64,000 nucleotides of DNA from Neurospora crassa OR74A (taxonomy: Eukaryota; Ascomycota; Sordariomycetes; Sordariales; Sordariaceae). Shown here in pieces: positions 57,309 to 64,000 of this stretch. The notes beneath the pieces are model-generated. The model did not search any database. It worked only from the letters and a program-made list of their open reading frames with translations, and had not been told where the DNA came from. The stretch is taken from positions 5,621,917 through 5,685,916 of the forward strand of contig NC_026501.1 of NCBI RefSeq assembly GCF_000182925.2, read 5' to 3'. The translations under genes were made by a program, and so were the position numbers. Every line of letters starts with the position of its first letter. The first letter of the stretch is position 1.

Positions 57309-58386
57309 TTTGCCGTCAACAACGGACGCAATTACGATTACGAAGATTGGAGTACAAGTGAGATAGACGAAAATATGCGGGATTTCAAGAGAGTTCAAGG
57401 GTTTAAAGGAATGCGCTCCGTCGGTTCGTGCGCAGTCAGCAATCAAGTGTGTGTTTCCATCAAAAATGGTGGTTGGGTTAGTTTGTATAAGTGTTAGGCT
57501 GATGCCTGGCGCAAGCAAGTGGCGAGAGCCGCCGCCTAGAAGTATCAAACCAAAACAAAGTTCCTAAAAAGGAAAAGCGCAAATCGAGATGGAAAGGTGG
57601 AGGCAAAAAGCACTCACCATTTTGATGGACAACAGACCGGTTAATGCCAAGAGCGTGTCAGAGGAAGAGAGTCGCGTATTCAGACGTTCACCATACATAT
57701 GTGAACACTGAGCTAACCTCACCTGTTCTGGCGGGTGTTGTACAAACACTATGGACACTTCACGTGCAAATGCAGGTCGCGTGTTGGTAAGGTGATGACT
57801 CCTCGTCCAGTGTCCCGGTTTGTTTGGTTGAGAAAGGGGATCCGGGAAGCGCCTTGAGGGATTGGAGCGCGAACTGCCCACTATTTCCACGCGCCGCGAC
57901 TGCCCGCCTTGCGGCCTGGGAACCTGCAAAGAAGTTCATGCATGCCCTTAAATCCTTCCCCTGACAGCAACGCTCGGGCCCGTCACGGTTGCTGGGGACC
58001 TTCCCGCGGTAACCTAGTCAGCTGTGGGGTTATTGGAGGCTGGTTCGTTTCTGCAGTCGTGTAAACATTGATATTTAATATTTGCATCTCGTCAGTTCCG
58101 TCCCTCCAAGCTTGGCGTCAACTGCCAAACTACATTTGTTCTTTGCGCCTCCCATCCCCCATCTCAACCTTCATACATCTCCTAAGGTTGGCGCCGCCCC
58201 TCCTTGGTTGCAGGTACGTCGCCCTTCACCTCGCGGTTCATAAGTCTTTATTAACCTGTTGAGTTAGTACTTTTATCAACCTTCACCTCGATTATCCAAC
58301 AGATATTGGTCTTCTTTGTTTTGCGATATTAGCCTCTTCGCCTGCTTTTCAGTTCGCCGACACAAACCGATTATCCTACACCAAGC
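57309..58386. promoter_or_regulatory. divergent promoter region, CHK1 / UBC11-type E2
   Basis: This 1078 bp separates two divergent cell-cycle genes. It contains GCGCGAA (57867-57873) and CACGCGCC (57888-57895), which resemble MBF/E2F binding cores (ACGCG, GCGCGAA), and an E-box CACGTG at 57761-57766. A CT-rich leader runs up to the E2 start. The regulatory reading is inference. Confidence 0.4.
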
Positions 58387-59051
58387 ATGGGAGATATCCA
58401 GAACTCTGCGCCCACTTTTGGCGCTAGGAAGAATATCGACCCCAGTCAAAATGCCGTCAAGAGGTCAGTCCACTTTTCACTGAGCTGGTGCATGTTTGAT
58501 AGACAATGAATATGTTGATGTATCGGCCACTGACTGTTAATGACTGCAAACAGATTGCAGACGGAGCTTATGCAGCTAATGACATCGCCGGCGCCGGGCG
58601 TGTCTGCCTTCCCCTCTGCCGACGGCAATCTCCTTTCGTGGCGGGCTACCATCGAGGGACCTGAGGATACCCCTTATGCCGGCCTCACCTTCAAGCTTAG
58701 TTTTGAATTTCCTGCGAATTATCCTTACGCGCCGCCTACGGTGCTGTTCAGAACCCCGATCTACCATCCCAACGTGGACTTTTCTGGACGCATCTGTCTC
58801 GACATCCTCAAGGATAAGTGGACTGCTGCTTACAACACTCAGACCGTCCTTCTGAGCTTGCAATCCCTGCTTGGAGAGCCGAACAAGTAAGGACTTCACA
58901 TGCTCTCTCATTCAATTTCTACGAGATCAGAGCTAACACCCATCACAGTGCTTCCCCGCTCAACGGCGAGGCGGCTGAGCTTTGGGACAAGGACCCGACC
59001 TTGTTCAAGACCAAGGTCATGGACCGTCACAGGGACATTGACGACGACTGA
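58387..59051 (+). CDS. ubc11: ubiquitin-conjugating enzyme E2, UBC11/UBE2C type
   Basis: E2 enzyme that, in the UBE2C family, primes substrates of the anaphase-promoting complex. It has 170 residues in exons 58387-58463, 58554-58886 and 58949-59051. The UBC fold is complete: [39 protein letters not shown], then [20 protein letters not shown] with the HPN motif and catalytic Cys107, followed by [23 protein letters not shown]2C hallmarks are the N-terminal extension before [11 protein letters not shown] and a start to the fold with [10 protein letters not shown]. The last residues [12 protein letters not shown] are acidic. The start is the first ATG in frame and gives the expected extension. 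Divergent from CHK1. Confidence 0.92.
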
Positions 59052-59519
59052 AGGCAAAATGCAGGAGCAGTTTAGGAGAGCATTGGGTTGGGAGAAATTG
59101 GTTTATTCTCGAGGTTGGAATCCCTGGCGTATTGGTCTCTGGAACAGGATTGCATTATCAGGGCGGGTTTGTTTAATGGGTATCCCGTTGTTGCTCGCGT
59201 CTGCTACCGGTTGCAGACTGGCTTTATGAAGTACATCAAGCATTGGTTGTAATGGACAGTATATCGTCCATAGAGCGTATCATTTTTCATGACGAAGCCC
59301 CTGCCTGACCATCTGCGACGCCCTCACACTGCGATTGTCTTCCCTCATCGTTGCTGGAGGCGGTTTGGTGGTATCGAAGGTGCCGTGTTCCATTTTACGA
59401 ACCCTTTATTCGTAATGCGAAGCTAGATGCCATGCGAAAACTCCGGAAGCCCAATGCCGCCCTGAACCTGAACCGCGGTCCCTTCGTGCCAAAAATTCGT
59501 CTTGCCAGAACACCCAAAT
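59052..59519. other. intergenic between convergent genes
   Basis: 3' regions of the E2 and eL31 genes; nothing recognised. Confidence 0.5.
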
Positions 59520-60079
59520 TTACTCCTCAACGACAACGGTGTGGAGACCCTTGGGGTTCTTCACGTTGACGGCCTGGACGTAGCTGTAGAGCTTCTCCTT
59601 GGCGCCCTCCTCGTCGTTACGGCGGCGCGAGATACGGACACGGAGACGGTAGGCAACGCCCTTGACACCCTGCTCCCAGACCTTCTTGTTGAGCTGGGGG
59701 TCGATGCGGACATCGGTGGTACCCTATAAATCACAGAGTCATGTCAGTCTTTGGTGTTCGTTCAAACTGACCACGCTGTGTCCCCAGCTCCAATGTCGTC
59801 CCCATAGCTCCAGTTCCTCCAGATCGGGTTGGTGTTCGTCGCTGCAAAAACGTACCATCGCCTTGTAAGCGAACTCCTTGATCTCCTTGATGGCGCGAGG
59901 AGCCCTCTTCTTGAAGGTGACACCGTGCATCTGCGCCAGGGTCAATATTCCGTCTTCTTTCGTCGGGTCGGTTGTTCGGTACTGCTTACGCGCTTGTGCA
60001 TGTGGATGGTGTACTCGCGGGCGACAACGTCGGCGATGGCCGAGCGCTGGGTCTTACCGGTGGGCTTCTTGGACGACAT
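59520..60079 (-). CDS. rpl31: 60S ribosomal protein L31 (eL31)
   Basis: Structural protein of the large cytosolic ribosomal subunit, at the rim of the peptide exit tunnel. It has 122 residues in three exons (60079-59990, 59930-59856, 59723-59520); the introns are in phase 0 and their donors are GTAAGC and GTACGT. Family blocks are intact: RSAIADVVAREYTIHMHKRM, GVTFKKRAPRAIKEIKEFA, GTTDVRIDPQLNKKVWEQGV, RLRVRISRRRNDEEGAKEKL and a VKNPKGLHTVVVEE end. Length equals that of other eukaryotic eL31 proteins. Intron 2 (132 nt) was examined for C/D and H/ACA snoRNA boxes and none was convincing. A telobox-like ACCCTAAAC lies 278 bp upstream of the start, as seen in promoters of ribosomal protein genes in other organisms. 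Confidence 0.95.
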
Positions 60080-61259
60080 TCTGAACAGCTTGTTAGCAAA
60101 GGAGGGGTTCCGCGAAGCAGGGCCGTGTCTCGAGAGCTGGCGAACGGCTGACTCGAAATTGGACGGGCAAAAATAGGAGGGGCCGTAATTACGTACTTTG
60201 GAGATGGCGGTGTCTCGTACACTCGGTGGTCGGGTGAGAGTCGTCGAAGTCGTTGGGTGCTGCGGCAAACGATAAACCTCCCAATGAATTTTGCACCGGA
60301 TTTTTCCACGAAATCTGGAAAGTGCGGACCTGGGCTCAACTCGCCTCGCTTACCTTACCCTAAACGGAAGGACGGCTGGCAAAGTCGAGCCCCCACCACT
60401 TCTGCCATCTGGCGTCCAATTCACAGCTGGCACAGCACGACTTGTCCGTCCCCCAAAGCTTTCAATTTCCGAGTGACCTCTGCAATCTCCCTGGTGCTCG
60501 CCAGGGAGACTGCTGTTGCACCTAGTGCACCTCGAGATCAACAACGAATTCATGCTGCCCTGTTTCCATGCTTCGCGATTGCCCTGTCGTCCTCGGGCTG
60601 TTAGTTTTGTCACCAGTGCCTGACGAGCCTGCGCCAAAAGACGGTGGACCTCGCAAAGCCTGTTCGTTCACCACATCCGGGGCCATTCCCACGTCCCAAG
60701 TAGTACTTACCTAAAGTCCCAACACCCCGTCCCTTCGTCAACTCCCGTCGTTCGTTCCATTCATTCCCGTCACTCGTTGCTCTGCACCCGACCCGACTTC
60801 CGTCGTCAACCACGCCCAACTTTTCAACCCGTCATTCGTTACCTACCCAACAAACTGCCGACTTGCAACCATCGCTGCACTCTATCTGAGAGCGTTGCGC
60901 GCAAACCACATTCGTTTTTGACAATAAAAGACCATAATCGCCAAGAAATTAAAAAGCAAAGTCTCGATTGAATCAAACTCCTTTTCTCGTGCACCCGGCA
61001 ACCGTGACTCGCGAAATTCTCGATTGACGTCAAACCTTTATCGCTCCCGAACCGCGCAATTGATCGAAATCCACACTTTTGCTCACTACTTACGACTTGC
61101 TCTCCTCGGACAACCTTCAGCCAATACAGCTTTCTTGCCCCGCTCTCCACCTCATTCTTCGCCGGCGCCCTTTCGCTCTCCGTCCCTCAGGTCATCATAT
61201 CGCCCTCGTCCGCCGTCACATTTAGGTCGAGTTCCAGGTCCCGTTCACGTCTCGTCAAA
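60080..61259. other. divergent promoter region, eL31 / RGS protein
   Basis: Holds both promoters. The RGS side is a long C/T-rich leader. No further gene recognised. Confidence 0.45.
60357..60365 (-). promoter_or_regulatory. telobox-like motif upstream of eL31
   Basis: ACCCTAAAC on the plus strand (GTTTAGGGT toward the gene), 278 bp before the eL31 start. Matches the telobox type found in ribosomal protein promoters in fungi and plants; function here is inferred. Confidence 0.4.
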
Positions 61260-62467
61260 ATGACGGAGCCCATAGCACACACGCCCTCCCCTCAACCCGA
61301 CCTTAATCGAAACCGACTTCCTACCCTGTTCGAGGTCCTCAGCAGGCGGACGCTTCCGCCCGTCGATCTGTTCTCTTTCTATATCTATATGAGAGACCAG
61401 CAGCGCTCTGTTGACTACCTCGATTTCTGGTTGGTTTTCCAACTCTCGGTGCTTTGTTGACAATGACAGCTCCTAACCAGAGACAGGCTCGATGTCGCCC
61501 AACACATGTCACTATGCCGTCACTATGTTCGCGAATTGCGGCGTTCCGTTCTTGTTGGTACGCCTGAGCCCGACCGAAGCTCCAAACGATCATCCGCCAT
61601 CCTTGAGAGCATGGGAGATTTGAACCCTGTCGCAGGACCGTCAATGTGGGCGTCAGAGAAGGAGAAGGATCAAGATGCGCAAATGTCTGCTTTTCTGCGC
61701 GAGGATCGATCGATCACGCAGGAGTCTCCGCAAAGCAGCACCGACCGCCGTGGTCGTCCGAGCAACCTGAGCAACCAGCGCGAACTCACTACCGACTCGA
61801 ATTCCCCAGCGCATGCCGTAGCGCGCGACGATATTAGAGCCTCGGCCGAGAAGATTCTTTACACCTTTCTCCTTCCCGGCGCAGAACGCGAGATCACTCT
61901 TCCTGGTTCCATCACTTCGGATGTCACAACTGCTATCGAGGATTATGGACGCGATGACCCGGAAGTGTTTGATGTGGCTAAGGATTATGTGTTTCAGGCC
62001 ATGGAGAGGGACGCGTTCCCCGGCTTCCTTAGGATGAAGGCCCTCGGAAACCTCATCCCCCCCACATTGATGCTGCGCCTCATGATTGGTCTTGTGGCTA
62101 TGTTCGGTGGCTTCTGGACTGCCTTCACTTTGATTTTCCTGAACGAATCTCGCCAAACAAGGTGTTGGGTATGTCACCAGACCGGCCGCATCTCGTTGAT
62201 ATCTCGGTTATCTTACTAACAGTTTACCAGGTTATCCTGCCTTTCACCATTGGAGTTTACTGTCTTTGTTCATATCAGTACTCACTCGACCCCATTCTCG
62301 CACTTGTCGGACTCAGTGAATATACCCCTTTCAACTTCTCCCGAGTTCGGGAGCCATACGTCCGAAGACTCCTCGCTCAGAGATCTATGGTGGTTCTCGC
62401 CGTCACTGCTGTCGTAGACGCCGCGCTATGCGTCTTGTTCATTCTCGTACCGGGTAAACGACTATGA
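61260..62467 (+). CDS. RGS-domain membrane protein (Rax1-like)
   Basis: Predicted regulator of G-protein signalling of 362 residues in exons 61260-61429, 61487-62168 and 62231-62467. The RGS-like domain is split by a Ser/Arg-rich disordered insert: first part LPTLFEVLSRRTLPPVDLFS and SVDYLDFWLDVAQHMSLCRH, second part RASAEKILYTFLLPGAEREI and DVAKDYVFQAMERDAFPGFL. Three C-terminal membrane helices follow (LMIGLVAMFGGFWTAFTLIF; WVILPFTIGVYCLCSYQY; VVLAVTAVVDAALCVLFILV). An N-terminal RGS domain plus three C-terminal helices is the architecture of yeast Rax1, a bud-site landmark, so a role in polarity or G-alpha control at membranes is likely but unproven. Introns have CCTAACC and TACTAAC branch points, supporting the model. 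Confidence 0.87.
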
Positions 62468-64000
62468 TCTGGTACACACGAGATCACGCGGTAATGGGCG
62501 GTTTTCTTTTCGGCGTTTTGGTTTGCTTAATTTATTACCATAATACCCATGGGAGCTAGGACGGCACGGAAAATGGGACAATTGGCTTCCCCTGTTCTCG
62601 ACAATGCCACGCCGTGTAATTTTTTCTTTGTAATGACGACGACCAGTTACCACTCTTAATCCAGGCGTGGATGTCGATAATCTGGTTTCAATCTTCTTTT
62701 TCTATTCAATTGCCTTCTCAACCTACCATTTTGTGTGCTAGCATAAACGAGGGTGGGGTCATACAAGGCCATATTTCTTCTCCACTACGACAACGATGGC
62801 GGAAGCTGACGAAGAGTGTCTCTTATTTCATATTTTCCTTGCGACGGGAAAAAGTGATATTTCTACTTGGGGGCAAAAGCGGGTTTCTTGTTTGTTACCT
62901 CCACGAACGTTATGAGACAAATGAAGCTTGCTGTTTTCACATCAGTCAGACCAAACACTCTCCTACGAGAGTAGAGTGGCGCGAGGTGAAGGAACGAGCG
63001 GACGACGATGGACGGCGCAACCACTTCGGTTTGGTTTGGGCGTTATGGTCGGACGGGCTTCTTACTTTACTCCTGGGGCAAAGAAAGGCATACTAGTCAT
63101 GGAATGAAGGCTCGGATCTGACCACGAGTCGTTTTCACTGTCTGGCACCTTCCCCCCCCCCCCCCCCCCGGAGGATCTCTGTGTGAACCCAAAAGGTAAC
63201 ACCACTCGTGCGAGAGTGTGTTATCTGTTTATGTATCGGATTTCCAGACTAGATGTGGGGGTCCGTATTCTGGATAGATACACGATCTTCGTTGTGACAG
63301 GAAACAGCCGAACACACAATTGGCCAATACCACACAATAAGTGTTGGTTTTGTTTCATTGTCACAGTCTGAATACCATTTTCACTACTATCACCACCGAC
63401 CCCCTACATACAACTACTTCTACCCAGTGGCAGCTTGTTAGGACTTACTCCCCAACCAGGCAGGTACAGTAGACAGACTATGAGTGACATCTTTTTGGCT
63501 TAGCTCACTAAATTCTTTGTCCTTTTTTTACTAGTTTTGTTGTTGTTACAACTGTGCAATGAGTGGCTGATAGAGACGTGCTATTGAATGGGTGCCTGGT
63601 TAAATAAGAAATGTGAGTAATAGCTGGTCCGATTCAGCAAAGAAGCTGTTGTGCTGAATCTATGATTTTGTTGAAGTGGGACAACCGGAAGATGAGAAAG
63701 TCACACGAGCCTGTCGTGACTGACACCATCAGGGCCCAGGTGAGAGAGAATCTAGGCCGCTACTGACCCTCATTTATGGGAGTTTCGAATGGCCCTGCGT
63801 GATTCCGAGGGCTGTACTTCCCATGCGGCTAGGTAGTCATCATGTAGAATTGCCAACGCGGAGAACTTTTGGGAATAATCTGATGTACTCGCAGTCTTAA
63901 GCTTTACAACATTTGATTGGTGGATATGATTTTTGAAATTTGCTTTCTATTATTTGGCCTCGAATATAAATCGTAATGATGCTATGTTTCTAGCTGTCAA
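62468..64000. other. intergenic, no gene seen
   Basis: Downstream of the RGS gene to the window end. A frame at 62671-63096 lacks motifs. A C18 run lies at 63152-63169. Any gene here would extend past the window. Confidence 0.4.
63152..63169. repeat. C18 homopolymer
   Basis: About eighteen consecutive C residues, followed by GGAGG. The exact length is uncertain because such runs are difficult to sequence. Confidence 0.8.

Noticed and set aside
59724-59855. Possible intronic snoRNA in the eL31 gene
   Set aside because: No convincing C/D pair (RUGAUGA with CUGA) or H/ACA hairpins were found by eye.
1-64000. Transposons, virus-derived elements, CRISPR arrays and dispersed 5S rRNA genes
   Set aside because: No reverse transcriptase, integrase, capsid or transposase motif, no terminal repeats, no spaced repeats and no 5S internal control region were recognised.

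Overview
The window is nuclear DNA of a filamentous ascomycete, almost certainly Neurospora (N. crassa or a very close relative). The thioredoxin reductase at 36.5-37.6 kb matches, as far as I can recall it, the 334-residue Neurospora cys-9 protein. Other support: short introns (about 50-150 nt) with GTRNGY donors and CTAAC/CTGAC branch points, leaders hundreds of bases long, about 50% GC, and no operon structure. I cannot fix the species without a search.

Layout. 0-8.4 kb: a chromodomain/AT-hook protein (minus), the decayed remains of an MFS transporter gene, an intron-containing tRNA-Glu(CUC), a short-chain dehydrogenase (minus) and a gene-poor stretch. 8.4-18.3 kb: a FYVE plus RING protein (Pib1-like ubiquitin ligase candidate), cytidine deaminase (minus) and a full-length ABCC transporter (minus). 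18.3-22.8 kb: a 4.6 kb stretch with no gene I can support. 22.8-32.5 kb, all plus strand: CAF-1 subunit B (CAC2), an amidase, a class I methyltransferase and a DUF1776 protein. 32.9-40.1 kb: Yth1/CPSF30 (minus), a quinone-oxidoreductase-like MDR protein, cys-9, a tiny Tyr/Gly/Ser/Asn-rich protein and a DUF1772-like membrane protein (minus). 41.8-50.1 kb: a 999-residue low-complexity protein with two C-terminal membrane helices (minus), then an F-box protein. 53.2-62.5 kb: a SprT-like metalloprotease, checkpoint kinase CHK1/mus-58 (minus), the UBC11/UBE2C-type E2 enzyme, ribosomal protein eL31 (minus) and an Rax1-type RGS membrane protein.

The genes are mostly independent housekeeping or signalling genes rather than a cluster. 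CHK1 and the APC/C-type E2 are divergently transcribed from one 1.1 kb region that contains MBF/E2F-like motifs, so shared cell-cycle control is possible. CAC2, the chromodomain protein, CHK1 and the SprT-like protease are all chromatin or genome-maintenance genes, but they are spread out and I do not read them as a system.

The most interesting signals are translational and splicing features. The cys-9 leader keeps an ATG-free open frame, joined to the enzyme, that reads like a mitochondrial presequence. CAC2 has a three-codon uORF whose stop overlaps its start codon. The SprT-like gene has an out-of-frame ATG seven bases upstream, with its uORF running across the start. The FYVE zinc finger is interrupted by a stop-free 54-nt intron. 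No intact transposon, virus-derived element or CRISPR array was seen. Coordinates of spliced genes run from start codon to stop codon; exon limits are in each entry and were deduced by eye.
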